From: Marinomonas spartinae
GTDB lineage: Bacteria > Pseudomonadota > Gammaproteobacteria > Pseudomonadales > Marinomonadaceae
Direction: 5' to 3'
NCBI RefSeq assembly: GCF_016461715.1
Contig: NZ_JAEMUI010000028.1
Coordinates: 1 to 61,979 of the forward strand
Length of the DNA: 61,979 bases
Of this stretch, positions 8,322 through 18,527 are shown one piece after another. Position 1 is the first letter of the stretch. Each line of letters opens with the position of its first letter. Below the pieces are notes generated by a model that ran no database searches, had not been told where the DNA came from, and saw nothing but the letters and a program-made list of their open reading frames with translations. The position numbers were made by a program, and so were the translations under genes.

Positions 8322-9584
8322 TTATAAAAAGACCGCGTTTACGAACGAGGCAAGAAACCACATGCATAGGGCATATCGCCAGCTATTTTTGACGATAACG
8401 CTAGCGGGTACCTGATAACGGCCAGTCATCAATAAGCCGAGGCCTGTTAACGCGCTACTCCCCGTGGAGATGGCCCAAGCACTAAAAAAGAGAAAGCCCA
8501 ATTGGGTCGGCTCAGGATGCAAAGGCAACAAAATTGGGCTGACAACTGCAACGCTGATGACAGGGTGAACGCCGACATAACTGACCAATATCATTCCGGC
8601 TAAGGTTACGGCGAAGATAAACACACTGAAATGAGAGGACGCGACATCAAAGACCTGTGGGTAACACAAAATAATGGCTTTGATGCCATTTGAAAACAGG
8701 CCTGCCGCAAGAAACAGCGCAAATTGGCTACCAATACGGGGTAACTTATCATCCACAAAGCTCAGCAGCGCTTGTTTTCTAGGTCGAGCTTTCATGAGTA
8801 ACATGGTTGCTATTGGCGCGATCAGACAAATAAGCACCAAGATACTGATGTTTTGCCAGGTAAAATGGCAGATGATGACTGCAATGGACAAAAGCAAGGG
8901 TACAAACAGGCTTTCACGCCGGATGGGGTAGCCTTCGAAATCGCCTTTGGTGCGTCGATAGGCTTGAATCGTAGAAAAAGCCACAGACATTAACCCCATG
9001 AATATGCCGGGGATTACCGTATGTTGCCATTTCATCCCAGGGGCATAGGTCAGGGCAACCCCGGTTGCGACAAAAAATGGTGACCACCAAGCGGCGGCGG
9101 AAAAGCTGCGAGTGATGACAAATTGTTGTGTTGAGCTTAAGCGCCCAATGCCTTTCATACGATCAGCAAAGACCATAATGACCGACATATTAATCACCGC
9201 CCCCAATAATTGAACCCCAAAAGCCGTATTCACAATGGCTTTTAGTCCTTTTGGTAAGGGGCGACTGGTATCTCTTGAGCTGGTTAAATCCAAAAAAGAC
9301 ACCGCAACGAACATGGCAAGCATGGGTAAATTGATGGCCAGTACTTCCCGCCATGTCATCCAAATACCTTGTGTTGCCGCAAAGATCAGAGCAAGCACGC
9401 CGATGCCCATTAAAATCAGCACCTGACGTTTCGCGCCTTTGGGCAGGGTTTTCCACATTGCCGCATTAGCGCCCCAAGCACATAAGGTTGGCAACGCGGT
9501 ACTTACCCAGTCTGCGACCGATAAAAGATAAAAAACGAGTGTCCCTAACACCAGCCATCCGGTGAATTTGTTTAAAGCAGGCAT
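8322..9584 (-). CDS. Polytopic membrane protein, putative ion-transporter-superfamily permease
   Basis: A 420-aa protein with about ten to twelve hydrophobic helices and little extramembrane sequence. The late motif YVGVHPVISVAVVSPIL resembles the conserved loop of tripartite/anion permeases of the ion transporter superfamily (CitMHS, DASS, TRAP-M), and WAISTGSSALTGLGLLMTG looks like the matching re-entrant loop. I do not recognise a named family or substrate. The gene is transcribed toward argC and away from cbpA, so 9585-9912 is a divergent promoter region. Confidence 0.6.
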   Translation of the reverse strand: MPALNKFTGWLVLGTLVFYLLSVADWVSTALPTLCAWGANAAMWKTLPKGAKRQVLILMGIGVLALIFAATQGIWMTWREVLAINLPMLAMFVAVSFLDLTSSRDTSRPLPKGLKAIVNTAFGVQLLGAVINMSVIMVFADRMKGIGRLSSTQQFVITRSFSAAAWWSPFFVATGVALTYAPGMKWQHTVIPGIFMGLMSVAFSTIQAYRRTKGDFEGYPIRRESLFVPLLLSIAVIICHFTWQNISILVLICLIAPIATMLLMKARPRKQALLSFVDDKLPRIGSQFALFLAAGLFSNGIKAIILCYPQVFDVASSHFSVFIFAVTLAGMILVSYVGVHPVISVAVVSPILLPLHPEPTQLGFLFFSAWAISTGSSALTGLGLLMTGRYQVPASVIVKNSWRYALCMWFLASFVNAVFL

Positions 9585-9912
9585 AATATGCAGCGTATCC
9601 TTAAGCTCGGCATCGTGTTATGTAAGAACGGTAAAAAGAGAGGGCGAGTGTATCGCATTCGATACGATCATAATGCGATATCTTGCTGCTGTCAGCAAGT
9701 TGCCATACAAGTATTGATAACAAAAAACACGGCAGGTTTAGTTAGCTTTTATTAAGCATGGAGTTTTATAGATCTAAATCAGGCTTGTTTGAAATTTAAA
9801 CTCTAATTCATTAGAAAAAGCCTATGATGGAGGTTTAGTGATTCGCCGATAGCAGCGTTACGAGCGAATATCTTTAGTAAGAGGAGTGACGTTACGATGG
9901 AAGCAGAATACC
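9585..9912. promoter_or_regulatory. Divergent intergenic region between a membrane protein gene and cbpA
   Basis: 328 bp without a gene, expected to hold promoters in both directions. A 7-bp hairpin CTTGCTG (9682-9688) / CAGCAAG (9693-9699) with a 4-nt loop is the only clear dyad. No convincing heat-shock promoter was seen in front of cbpA. Confidence 0.4.
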
Positions 9913-10881
9913 ATGGAGTTTAAAGACTACTACAAGATTCTCGGCGTCAGTGAACAAGCCGATGCCTCCGAAATAAAAGCGAGCTACCGAAAGCTGGCCA
10001 GAAAATACCATCCTGATGTCAGCAAAGAAGCCAATGCTGAGCAGCAATTCAAAGAAGTAGGCGAAGCCTACGCCGTATTAAAAGACACTGAAAAACGCGC
10101 TGAATACGATTTATTACGTCAGCAAGGAACCCGGCGAGCCGATGGTGGATTCCAGCCACCGCCAGATTGGCAGTCGTCTCAGGCAGACCACAGACAATAC
10201 AGCCACAGTTCGAGTGGCGACTTTAGTGATTTCTTCTATTCTATTTTTGGAGCAAATGGAGGCGGATTTCATCAAGCAGATGGTTTCCAACGCCAAGCGA
10301 ATCAACGTGGTCGCGATATGCACCACAAAATTGCTTTATTTCTAGAAGAAGCCTATGCAGGCTGCCAACGACAAATTTCGTTTTTGGTGTTTGAGCCTGA
10401 TCAAAATGGTTTTTCAAGACAAAGAGAAAAGACCCTAAATGTCAAAATTCCTGCTGGTGTCACACAAGGTCAGCATATTCGCTTGGCGGGACAAGGCGAA
10501 GCAGGCGTTGGCAATGGCAAAGCGGGTGATTTATTACTAGAAATCGAGTTCGCTCCCCACCCTTATTTTGCCGTCGATGGTGTCAATATTTTACTCACCT
10601 TACCCGTTACCTGTTGGGAAGCCGCTTTAGGGGCAACCATTGAAGTACCGACCATCAGTGGCAAAGTGAAGGTGAAGGTTCCCAAAGGGGCCAGCAGTGG
10701 TAATAAACTGCGCATCAAAGGCAAAGGTCTGCTCGGCAAAGGCGGTAAGACCCCTGGCGACCAAATTGTCACACTGCAAGTGCATTTGCCTAAGACACAC
10801 AGCGCCGAAGCCGAAGCACTTTATCGACAATTGTCTGAGTGTGAAGCCAACTTTAACCCACGACACGTTTTCGAGAGGTAG
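9913..10881 (+). CDS. cbpA: Curved DNA-binding protein CbpA (DnaJ-class co-chaperone)
   Basis: A 322-aa J-domain protein. Residues 1-70 form the J domain with the HPD tripeptide at 33-35 (KYHPDVS) that stimulates DnaK. A Gly/Phe/Gln-rich linker follows and then the two beta-barrel client-binding domains ending in [17 protein letters not shown]. The Cys-rich zinc fingers of DnaJ are absent, which marks it as CbpA. The frame is open from a GTG at 9886, but the ATG at 9913 begins the family sequence [12 protein letters not shown] and has GGAAG 9 nt upstream. It is followed after 3 nt by cbpM, its specific inhibitor. Confidence 0.93.
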   Translation: MEFKDYYKILGVSEQADASEIKASYRKLARKYHPDVSKEANAEQQFKEVGEAYAVLKDTEKRAEYDLLRQQGTRRADGGFQPPPDWQSSQADHRQYSHSSSGDFSDFFYSIFGANGGGFHQADGFQRQANQRGRDMHHKIALFLEEAYAGCQRQISFLVFEPDQNGFSRQREKTLNVKIPAGVTQGQHIRLAGQGEAGVGNGKAGDLLLEIEFAPHPYFAVDGVNILLTLPVTCWEAALGATIEVPTISGKVKVKVPKGASSGNKLRIKGKGLLGKGGKTPGDQIVTLQVHLPKTHSAEAEALYRQLSECEANFNPRHVFER

Positions 10882-10884
10882 ATC

Positions 10885-11211
10885 ATGACCAAATCAGAGA
10901 TAGTGGTTATCGAATCGCCAAGTGAATATCGAATATTTACCTTAGAGGAATTCTGTGAGCGATGCGGAGCTCATGTGGATCTCATCGTCGAGATGGTCGA
11001 ATACGGCATTGTCGAACCGATTGAGCAGCCATCACCATCGGATTGGTATTTTAACTCTCATGCCTTAGTAAGATTGCAACGAGCACAACGCTTGATGGAA
11101 GGCTTGGAATTGAATTTATCGGGTGTGGCTCTGACCCTTGAATTGCTGGATGAAATTGACGATTTGCAAAAACACATCGCCATTCTTAAAAGCCAGCTTC
11201 CTTCTAGCTAA
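10885..11211 (+). CDS. cbpM: Chaperone modulator CbpM
   Basis: A 108-aa small protein directly after cbpA, the usual arrangement. It has the MerR-like fold of CbpM: FTLEEFCERCGAHVDLIVEM matches the helix-turn-helix-like start, and the C-terminal LLDEIDDLQKHIAILKSQL is the amphipathic helix. In the family CbpM binds the J domain of CbpA and blocks both its DnaK stimulation and DNA binding. Identification rests on size, position and motif together. Confidence 0.88.
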   Translation: MTKSEIVVIESPSEYRIFTLEEFCERCGAHVDLIVEMVEYGIVEPIEQPSPSDWYFNSHALVRLQRAQRLMEGLELNLSGVALTLELLDEIDDLQKHIAILKSQLPSS

Positions 11212-11459
11212 GAATAGAGAGTTAGAACGAAGTCACTAGGAAACAGTGGTTAGGAACATTTGCATAGACTACCCCTTCTCGCCTAATACGCATCACAGTC
11301 GCAGGTGAAGGAAGGTCTAAAATAGAAATACTAGAGCTATTTTCATCTCTAGTTGGTGATTGTGCGTTTAAACTGGGGAATTAAGTTCAACAACTTGTGT
11401 CGTGATTTAAATTAACAAATACATCAAAAAAAGTATGTGAGTTTAAGTCAAATGAAAAA

Positions 11460-11493
11460 GAGAAGAAGGCATTGCGCGCTTCTTCTCTTTTTT
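11460..11493. terminator. Bidirectional terminator between cbpM and fdhA
   Basis: GAGAAGAAG (11460-11468) pairs perfectly with CTTCTTCTC (11479-11487), with an A-run before and T6 after, so it can work on both strands for the two converging genes. The preceding 250 bp (11212-11459) contain no gene that I can support. Confidence 0.8.
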
Positions 11494-11508
11494 AAGATAA
11501 CTAACTGA

Positions 11509-12702
11509 TTAACTCACCATTTTATGAGGGTCGATAACGAATTTCTTCGCCGCGCCGCCATCAAAATCAGCATAGCCTTGTGGTGCTTCGTCTAGGGAGA
11601 TCATTTGCACGTTCACAGCTTTAGCAATGTCAATTTTATCAAACAAGATGGCTTGCATAAGTTGTCTATGGTATTTCATCACAGGGCATTGGCCAGTATG
11701 TAGGGAGTGAGATTTTGCCCATCCAAGTCCAAAACGCATGCTCAAGCTACCATGTTTTGCCGCATCATCTTGGGCGCCTGGGTCTTCTGTTACATACAGC
11801 CCTGGAATACCGATCTGACCGCCTGCACGGGTCATTTGCATCGCAGAGTTCAATACCACAGCTGGAGATTCCTGATGATGATTACAACCACAGGCATGGG
11901 CTTCAAAACCGACACAATCCACGAACGCATCCACTTCGCGATCACCAAGAATGGCTTCAATCTTATCTTGAATATCGCCATCTTCTTTTAGATCAATGGT
12001 TTCACAACCAAATGAACGGGCTTGATTCAGACGATCTTCGATCATGTCACCAACGATGACACAGGCTGCCCCTAGTAGATGAGCTGAGGCCGCCGCCGCT
12101 AAACCAACCGGACCTGCCCCTGCAATGTAGACGGTAGAACCAGGACCAACGCCAGCCGTTACACAGCCGTGGTAGCCTGTTGGGAAAATATCAGATAATA
12201 GGGTGAGGCTTTGGATTTTTTCGCGGGCTTGGTCCGCATCAGGGAATTTAAGTAGGTTAAAATCAGCGTAAGGCACCATGACGTAGTCAGCTTGTCCACC
12301 AACCCAGCCGCCCATATCGACATAACCATAGGCCGCTCCTGGTCGAGCAGGGTTAACATTCAAACAGATACCTGTTTTGCCTTCCTTACAATTACGGCAA
12401 CGGCCGCAGGCAATGTTAAATGGCACAGACACCAAATCACCCACTTTGATGAACTCAACATCTCGTCCACACTCGATGACTTCACCTGTGATTTCATGCC
12501 CGAGTACTAATCCTGTTGGGGCGGTGGTTCGACCGCGAACCATGTGCTGATCGCTACCGCATATGTTAGTGGTGACGACTTTGAGGATAACACCGTGATG
12601 GCACTGACGTTTTCCTAAAGACAATTCAGGGAAGGGAATCGGATTGACTTTGACTGTACCATTACCTTGATAGACGACACCGCGATTTGCATGATTGTTC
12701 AT
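11509..12702 (-). CDS. fdhA: Glutathione-independent formaldehyde dehydrogenase (zinc alcohol dehydrogenase family)
   Basis: A 397-aa NAD-dependent enzyme that oxidises or dismutates formaldehyde. The sequence follows the Pseudomonas putida enzyme closely: NRGVVYQGNGTVKV at the start, catalytic zinc segment NICGSDQHMVRGRT with GHEITGEV, structural zinc cluster CGRCRNCKEGKTGIC, Rossmann loop GAGPVGLAAAASAHLLGA, and the long insertion typical of this dehydrogenase. The ATG at 12702 was chosen because AAAAAAGGA sits a proper distance ahead; the ATG at 12711 lies directly against that purine run. Formaldehyde probably comes from methylated compounds; no C1 genes are adjacent. Confidence 0.92.
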   Translation of the reverse strand: MNNHANRGVVYQGNGTVKVNPIPFPELSLGKRQCHHGVILKVVTTNICGSDQHMVRGRTTAPTGLVLGHEITGEVIECGRDVEFIKVGDLVSVPFNIACGRCRNCKEGKTGICLNVNPARPGAAYGYVDMGGWVGGQADYVMVPYADFNLLKFPDADQAREKIQSLTLLSDIFPTGYHGCVTAGVGPGSTVYIAGAGPVGLAAAASAHLLGAACVIVGDMIEDRLNQARSFGCETIDLKEDGDIQDKIEAILGDREVDAFVDCVGFEAHACGCNHHQESPAVVLNSAMQMTRAGGQIGIPGLYVTEDPGAQDDAAKHGSLSMRFGLGWAKSHSLHTGQCPVMKYHRQLMQAILFDKIDIAKAVNVQMISLDEAPQGYADFDGGAAKKFVIDPHKMVS

Positions 12703-12800
12703 ATACGACATCCTTTTTTATTTTATGTATGGAATGACTGGTCATAATGTCACCAATCACCATTAGGATAGACCTTTTCACGACCCAAAAACACGCCAAA

Positions 12801-12825
12801 AGCGACTTCTTAGAAGTCGCTTTTT
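12801..12825 (-). terminator. Terminator after the SLC13 permease gene
   Basis: AGCGACTTC (12801-12809) and GAAGTCGCT (12813-12821) form a perfect 9-bp hairpin with a 3-nt loop. On the minus strand it is followed by TTTT; a T5 run also follows on the plus strand. It separates the permease gene from fdhA. Confidence 0.75.
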
Positions 12826-12877
12826 ATCCTTTCTTATTTTATCCGCAATTGTAGTAACTAAGGATAATTGAAGAGAA

Positions 12878-14653
12878 CTATTGGTGTAAGGGCCAAAAGT
12901 TAATTAATAACGTAAGGGTAACGATGCCGACAAAAATGTTCATGGGAAGGCCAACTTTTAGGAAGTCCCCAAAGCGATAGTTCCCCGGCCCGTACACCAT
13001 TAGATTAGTTTGATAACCAAGTGGCGTAGCGAAGCTGGCCGACGCGGCCATCATAATGGCGAAGATAAAGGGTTCTTGGTTTAATCCCGCCTTATTGGTG
13101 ATTTCTAATACGATCGGTAGCATCAAGAGAGCGGCGGCATTATTGGTGATCACTTCGGTTAATATGGAGATAGTGATGTACGTGAGGATCAACAAAAGCA
13201 CGGCGTTGCCAGCGCTTAACGCCACTATGTTGGTCGCAATATACTCGGCAACTCCTGTTTTTTGTAAGGCAGCGCCAAGGGCAAACGAGGCAGCAATGGT
13301 GATGATCACGGTTAAATCAATGCTTTTTTCCGCTTGAGAGACACTCAAACAGCCCGTTAACAGCATCAACCCCGCCCCTAACAGAGCCGCATTGAGCATA
13401 GATATCACACCAAAACCTGCTGCTACCACAACCGACGTGAGAATCGCCCACGCTAAATAGGCCTTTTCATGGCGTGGGGTATCGTGATCAAGTTCATTCA
13501 TCAGCAAAAAGTCTTTGTTATATTGTTGACGAGTGACAAAGGCGGGACGAGCTTCTAATAAAAGCGTATCGCCTGCGCGCAGGGTAATGTTCCCTAAATT
13601 GCCTTTTACCCGTTCCCCCGCTCTGGCAACCGCCAATACCGCAGCCCCGTAGCGGTTACGAAACTGGGCACTACGAATATTGCTGCCAATGACATCACAG
13701 TGAGGTGAAACAACCGCTTCAACAAGGCGTCGTCCTGCTTTCGGCTCTTTGAGAGTGTCCAGATGATCATCGTGTTGTGGGGCACTTAACCCATGAATTT
13801 TTAGTAAATCTGAAATCGCCTCCGTATCGCCAGCAAATACAAGGCGGTCATTAGCAAATAAGACCTCATCTGACGACACGGCAGAAATGCTGGCACCGTT
13901 GCGTTCAATCTCAACCAAATAAATGCGCTTAATATCGCGCAGGCCAGCGTTTTCAACGGATCGACCCACTAAGGGGCCATGTTCTGTCACCATCACTTCT
14001 AGAGTAAATTCTCTAACATTTGCAAACGCTTGATTGTCTTTCTTATTGGGTAACAGTTTAGGAAAGAAGATAAACATAAATAGCCCGCCAAGAATGGCCA
14101 CTGGCAAACCTAGGGCAGTGATATCGAACAAGCTAAAACCTGCGTGGCCCGTTAAGGCTTTATATTGCCCATTAACAATCAAATTTGTACTGGTGCCAAT
14201 TAACGTCACTGTACCGCCCAAAATGGCCGTATAACTCAATGGGATCATTAATTTAGAGGCTGGTATATTGATCTTTTTGCACCACGAATGAATCGCTGGA
14301 ATCATAGTGGCGACCACTGGCGTGTTATTTAAAAAAGCACTCAGCAAGGCAACCGGGAAAAATATGCGAAGCAAGGCCGAACGTTCGGACTTTGGTGAGC
14401 CTAAGAGCTTGTTGACTAACAAATCGACACCGCCTGAGGAATGAATGCCCGCTGCCACCACAAACATCGCCGCGACCGTAATCAATCCTGTATTACTAAA
14501 CCCTGCAACGGCCTCCTTAGGGGATAAAATGCCAAATAAACTGAGCAAGGTCAGCGCTCCCATCATCACAATGTGTGGGCCAATGCGTGAAACGATTAAT
14601 GTAGCTAAAACAACAATGGTAAGAGTTAACGAAAACCAACCGTCCCAACCCAT
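12878..14653 (-). CDS. SLC13/DASS-family permease with two RCK_C (TrkA-C) domains
   Basis: A 591-aa inner-membrane transporter. The N-terminal helices (about 1-190) and C-terminal helices (about 395-590) belong to the SLC13 fold, with the paired loops ATMIPAIHSWCKK...GTSTNLIVNG and ITNNAAALLMLPI...GYQTNLMVYG forming the ion and substrate sites (the SNT-like NLIVNG and NLMVYG motifs). Between them lie two cytoplasmic TrkA-C domains (about 205-290 and 300-385; VTEHGPLVGRSVENAGLRD and AVVSPHCDVIGSNIRSAQ). Such fusions transport anions such as sulfate or dicarboxylates with sodium, but the substrate here is unknown. A degraded relative of its middle part lies at 21375-21490. Confidence 0.88.
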   Translation of the reverse strand: MGWDGWFSLTLTIVVLATLIVSRIGPHIVMMGALTLLSLFGILSPKEAVAGFSNTGLITVAAMFVVAAGIHSSGGVDLLVNKLLGSPKSERSALLRIFFPVALLSAFLNNTPVVATMIPAIHSWCKKINIPASKLMIPLSYTAILGGTVTLIGTSTNLIVNGQYKALTGHAGFSLFDITALGLPVAILGGLFMFIFFPKLLPNKKDNQAFANVREFTLEVMVTEHGPLVGRSVENAGLRDIKRIYLVEIERNGASISAVSSDEVLFANDRLVFAGDTEAISDLLKIHGLSAPQHDDHLDTLKEPKAGRRLVEAVVSPHCDVIGSNIRSAQFRNRYGAAVLAVARAGERVKGNLGNITLRAGDTLLLEARPAFVTRQQYNKDFLLMNELDHDTPRHEKAYLAWAILTSVVVAAGFGVISMLNAALLGAGLMLLTGCLSVSQAEKSIDLTVIITIAASFALGAALQKTGVAEYIATNIVALSAGNAVLLLILTYITISILTEVITNNAAALLMLPIVLEITNKAGLNQEPFIFAIMMAASASFATPLGYQTNLMVYGPGNYRFGDFLKVGLPMNIFVGIVTLTLLINFWPLHQ

Positions 14654-15150
14654 AGAGGCTCCTAGTTTGATGGCAAAGAAAAGAATCAGATAAAAGGCAT
14701 TCTAGAGCGTGTTTTAAGAATTAAAAGAAATAAAAAATGATTTATATATTTCTATTTGGAATATAATTTTAAGTTATAAGAGGTAGAGAAAAACCTCGGT
14801 CTGACCACAGCTTAGGGGGTTAGTAATCATATTGTGGACATGAAACAGCCGCATATGCTGATCATCAATGTACGATTTGGCGTTATTGCTAAGTGTTCTC
14901 TTTCTGTGGCAGAAGCATCAGCCCGACTTTTTCTTACAGCATCATTAGAGGCTAATAAGGTTGAGGGTCCTTTGTTCAATAGGTCGTCGCCAATGCTGCA
15001 TCACCATTTTTGGATCATGATAGGTAGATCTATTTGAGGTATTGAGCGGGTGATGCGCAGCCGACTAATAACGCAATAGCGCTTGCCATAGATAATTTAA
15101 ACAATGCGATGCTATTTAATGATGAGTGTTTTTTAATTGTTGACCTATTA
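14654..15150. other. 497-bp intergenic region, no gene recognised
   Basis: An A+T-rich stretch between the SLC13 permease gene start and the porin stop. A 67-codon open frame at 14834-15037 lacks a ribosome site and resembles nothing I know. The first part must carry the permease promoter. It may be a worn-down former gene, but I cannot name one. Confidence 0.5.
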
Positions 15151-16440
15151 TTAAAATGTATAAGTCACCTTAGCAAGCAGGGATGTTCCGCTAAAGCTCT
15201 CAACTTTATTTTTGCTATTAAGAATAGGGGTGTTGTCAAAACCTCGTCTAAAAGATCTGTTTGGGCCACCGGCAAGGCTCAATTTTAAGCCTTTTACTTG
15301 AGTAGGTTTATAGAAAATAATGGCGCCAATCTCGTATTCATCTAAGCTTTGTCCTTTATAGTCAAACCCAAAACCATAGCGACCACGGATACTGACTTTA
15401 ACCTCATCACTTACTTTATGAGCATAGCTTAGATACACCATGCTCTCGTTGTTATTATAGAAGTCCTTCGTGAGGCCGCTTGCTATTGTGTCATTGTTCC
15501 CTTTTGTGTTTCCTGATAAATTATTGTCAAATCGACCTAAGGTGCCTTTTTTATCCGCCGATACATAGGTATAACCGACCGAAATAAAATGGGAGGGAAA
15601 AAAGAAAGTCGATTTTATTTCAGCAAGATAGGTACTGTTATCAAACGTACGATTACGAGGTGACATATTTTTATATTTCGATAAAGCATTCACATAGAAT
15701 ACTTTTCCTTCTAGTTGGGTGGACTTCACCATAGTGTTATAACCTAGAAAATAGGTTCGTAAATACCCTTGGCCTTCGCCAATATAGGCTCTAAAAGATT
15801 GTTCTTGGTATTGGTATCTTGTATCCACCGTATAAATATAGTCGATGTCTTTATTGTCTTTGGTTAATAAATCTTCTCGGCTTGATGAGTTGGCATCTGA
15901 GTATTGTGTTAAATAGCCTGATTTGATATTCCAGTGTTTTGATATCGCCTCTGATGTGATCCCGTAGTAGGAGCTTGAGGTCACGACCCCATCTCGTGAT
16001 ACGCCACCAAAGAACTTTAAAACCCGCAGACCTTCATATAAGCGAACATCAAAATCTGAGATGTTAAATTGTTGTTTTAGACTGGCGTTAGACACTTTGG
16101 AAAAACCTTTAGCAGTGATATTACCGTTTTTATCAACTTCCTTTTTTAGCGCGTTTCTAACATAAAATTTATCGCCATATGCTATCGGTTCAATGGCATA
16201 CAATCCGAAATCAAAGCCAAAGGTATCGTTTATATAAGGAGATTTAAAATCATAAGAGGCAGTTTGAACCCAGTTTAGTAAGTTTGAGTTCCCTGTTTTA
16301 TCATAGCGACCACTTTTAATAAGGTTGTAGGCATTTTTTAGTTCAAAAGTATGTGTGCTTTTTCTTAAAAAATGCTCAATATTGCCATCGGCATGAACAG
16401 CAGGCGACAGAATAGCCAACACTATTAATGTTTTTTTCAT
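15151..16440 (-). CDS. Outer-membrane porin, OprD-like
   Basis: A 429-aa beta-barrel porin. A signal peptide MKKTLIVLAILSPAVHA is cut before DGNIEHFL, many alternating hydrophobic strands follow, and the chain ends in the outer-membrane assembly signal VTYTF. The segment TFGFDFGLYAIEPIAYGDKF and the overall length fit the OprD/chitoporin family of substrate-specific porins for amino acids, aromatic acids or sugars. The ATG at 16440 was taken as start; the frame extends one TTG further. A LysR regulator gene diverges at 17103 and could control it. Confidence 0.75.
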   Translation of the reverse strand: MKKTLIVLAILSPAVHADGNIEHFLRKSTHTFELKNAYNLIKSGRYDKTGNSNLLNWVQTASYDFKSPYINDTFGFDFGLYAIEPIAYGDKFYVRNALKKEVDKNGNITAKGFSKVSNASLKQQFNISDFDVRLYEGLRVLKFFGGVSRDGVVTSSSYYGITSEAISKHWNIKSGYLTQYSDANSSSREDLLTKDNKDIDYIYTVDTRYQYQEQSFRAYIGEGQGYLRTYFLGYNTMVKSTQLEGKVFYVNALSKYKNMSPRNRTFDNSTYLAEIKSTFFFPSHFISVGYTYVSADKKGTLGRFDNNLSGNTKGNNDTIASGLTKDFYNNNESMVYLSYAHKVSDEVKVSIRGRYGFGFDYKGQSLDEYEIGAIIFYKPTQVKGLKLSLAGGPNRSFRRGFDNTPILNSKNKVESFSGTSLLAKVTYTF

Positions 16441-16669
16441 CTTCAATCTCTCTTTTTGTTTTTATTTTGAGTTTATTGAACGCTTTGTTTAAAGCATAAA
16501 GTCTTTTTGGTTTTTTAATATTGTTAAAGGCAACGCTATCAATGGGGTGTTGTTATGGAATCGCTCTCTCCTTTAGCGTATTTTAGCCATCGTCCAAGAT
16601 GGCAACGGCTCGAATAAAGCCTGCTGATACGTGTTTAATCTTGTAGGGGAAGCAAAATACCAGAAACTA

Positions 16670-16834
16670 TTAACGGGTAAGCTTTCTAGGTGTTGAGTGA
16701 GCAACATCTGGCTTATCAGCAAACGCTTTAAGATGAGCGCACATTTCTTGAAATTCGCTCATTTTCGCTCCCTTCTCTAGGGCAAGATTAATCAATAAAT
16801 CCCAAACATAATGGGTAGAAAAGAGACGAAACAT
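16670..16834 (-). CDS. Small 54-aa hypothetical protein
   Basis: A short frame beginning MFRLFSTHYVWDLLINLALE with AGGAG centred 6-10 nt ahead of the ATG, which is the main reason to accept it. It has an amphipathic helix-like start, a second possible start at MSEFQEMCAHLKAF, and a basic tail PRKLTR. No membrane signal or known domain. It lies between the porin and a LysR regulator and may share the regulator's divergent control region (16835-17102). Function unknown; it could also be a chance ORF. Confidence 0.45.
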   Translation of the reverse strand: MFRLFSTHYVWDLLINLALEKGAKMSEFQEMCAHLKAFADKPDVAHSTPRKLTR

Positions 16835-17102
16835 AGATAACTCCTCATTATTTTTATTGTGAGCAAAGTAACGCTGAACAAGGTAACGGTTAACAAAAAG
16901 AAAAGTGATCATCGTATGACTTGTTCACGATTACGGTTCGTTTGCTATGATAAAAATCATCCTAGATCAAAAAAAAGCATTGTTTAAATGGATTATGTTT
17001 CTATTATGTATTGATAGAATCGATTTGAAGGGTGTAATCTGTTTCTGATAAAGGTCTCTCGGTATATAACAAATCAAAAAACAAATAAAAAGAAGAATAA
17101 CA

Positions 17103-18017
17103 ATGCATTTTAGAAAGTTAGATTTGAATTTACTTGTAGCGCTTGATGTCTTGATTCGTCGACAAAGTGTTAGTTTAGCGGCAGAAGAGCTACACCTTAG
17201 CCAGTCTGCGATGAGTAACTCCTTGTCACGACTACGAGATTATTTTCAAGATGATTTACTGACACAGGTAGGTCGCAAAATGGTGTTAACTCATCATGCG
17301 CAACAGCTAGAACAACCTGTGCGGGATATATTGGTCCTTATTGAAGCATCGCTGATGCTCGTGCCAGGCTTCGATCCGACCACTTCTGTGCGTGAATTTA
17401 AAATTTGCGTGTCCGACTACACGCTCTACACATTAGTGCCTTACGTGCTAGAAGTAGCGAATGAGCAAAAAAGCAGTGTGAAGCTGAACTTCCTCCCACA
17501 GGTGGGAGATCCTAAAAAAGAGCTAGATCGAAGTGAGGCCGATTTACTTATCATACCGAGTATCTTTTGTTCGGACGATCACCCAAGCGAACCCCTTCAT
17601 GAGGATGAGTTTCGATGCGTCGTATGGAGCCATAGTCACCTTGCACTCGGTGACATGACAATCGAAAAGTTTCTTTCTGCTGGACATATTTGTATGCAGC
17701 CACCCAACTCGAATCCTTCTTTTGAGACGTACTCCTTCGAAAAAGCAGGTATCCACCGCAATATACAAATCCGAGCCTTTAGTTTTTCATGTTTACCCAG
17801 TTTATTGATTGGTACAGATCGTATTGCCACTTTACAAAATACACTGGTTAAAAAAGCCATCTCACAAGGTCTAGCATTAACTTCCATGGCACCACCTGTG
17901 GAGTTGCCCCGTCTTCAAGAGCACATGCAATGGCACAAATACCAAAATGCTGACCTTGGCATGATCTGGTTACGAGAAGTGTTCAAAGAAGCAGTTAAGC
18001 GGCTTTTAAGCGATTGA
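17103..18017 (+). CDS. LysR-family transcriptional regulator
   Basis: A 304-aa regulator. The N-terminal winged helix (about 5-65) reads LDLNLLVALDVLIRRQSVS then LAAEELHLSQSAMSNSLSRL, the NodD/SyrM-like branch of LysR proteins. The rest is the periplasmic-binding-like effector domain (about 90-295). It is divergent from the small ORF and porin genes, so these are the natural targets, but the ligand is unknown. The upstream 268 bp are A+T rich. Confidence 0.9.
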   Translation: MHFRKLDLNLLVALDVLIRRQSVSLAAEELHLSQSAMSNSLSRLRDYFQDDLLTQVGRKMVLTHHAQQLEQPVRDILVLIEASLMLVPGFDPTTSVREFKICVSDYTLYTLVPYVLEVANEQKSSVKLNFLPQVGDPKKELDRSEADLLIIPSIFCSDDHPSEPLHEDEFRCVVWSHSHLALGDMTIEKFLSAGHICMQPPNSNPSFETYSFEKAGIHRNIQIRAFSFSCLPSLLIGTDRIATLQNTLVKKAISQGLALTSMAPPVELPRLQEHMQWHKYQNADLGMIWLREVFKEAVKRLLSD

Positions 18018-18527
18018 CTATGGCTAATAAGTGATGCTGAGTTTGTCACAAGAAGAGGGGTGCAAATTAAACAAATGCACGGCTTAGCGATAATAGATTT
18101 CTGACTTAGAGGATACGACGATACTCATGATTCAGTATCAGTAATACGTGGTATTAATTTATTCGATATGTATCTCTATTAAAAATACATTAGCATGGAA
18201 AGATGGATGGGGAGTATGGAACGAATAGGCGATGTCTATGACATATTCCTCAATGTTGCTCCATTAATGTTGAGAGAAAAATAATGAAAAAATACCAATG
18301 CTCACTAAATTTTCCATCTTTTTTTATTTGTATTCAACAGAATCAAATATCAAGCTACCTTCGTCAAAAGTCCTACCCTATAAAATAAAATTATGATAGT
18401 AGCCATCAATTTCTTCCTAGCGTTTTATTTAGAGGGAAATGATGATTTCTAAAATCCTATTAGAGGTAGTTAAAGCTTTGTCAGGTTTATAAAGGATTTA
18501 ACCCTAATTGTTGACTGAGATAATGAT
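18018..18527. other. 510-bp intergenic region before the GH2 gene, nothing recognised
   Basis: A+T-rich sequence with several short poly-A and poly-T runs, presumably containing the promoter of the following glycosidase. No convincing gene, RNA or strong hairpin was seen. Confidence 0.5.

Noticed and set aside
9886..9912. Longer cbpA start at GTG
   Set aside because: Adds nine residues foreign to the family; the ATG at 9913 has a well-placed GGAAG and the conserved J-domain opening.
14834..15037. 67-codon ORF in the gap before the porin gene
   Set aside because: No ribosome site, no recognisable sequence, and the frame could be chance in this length of DNA.
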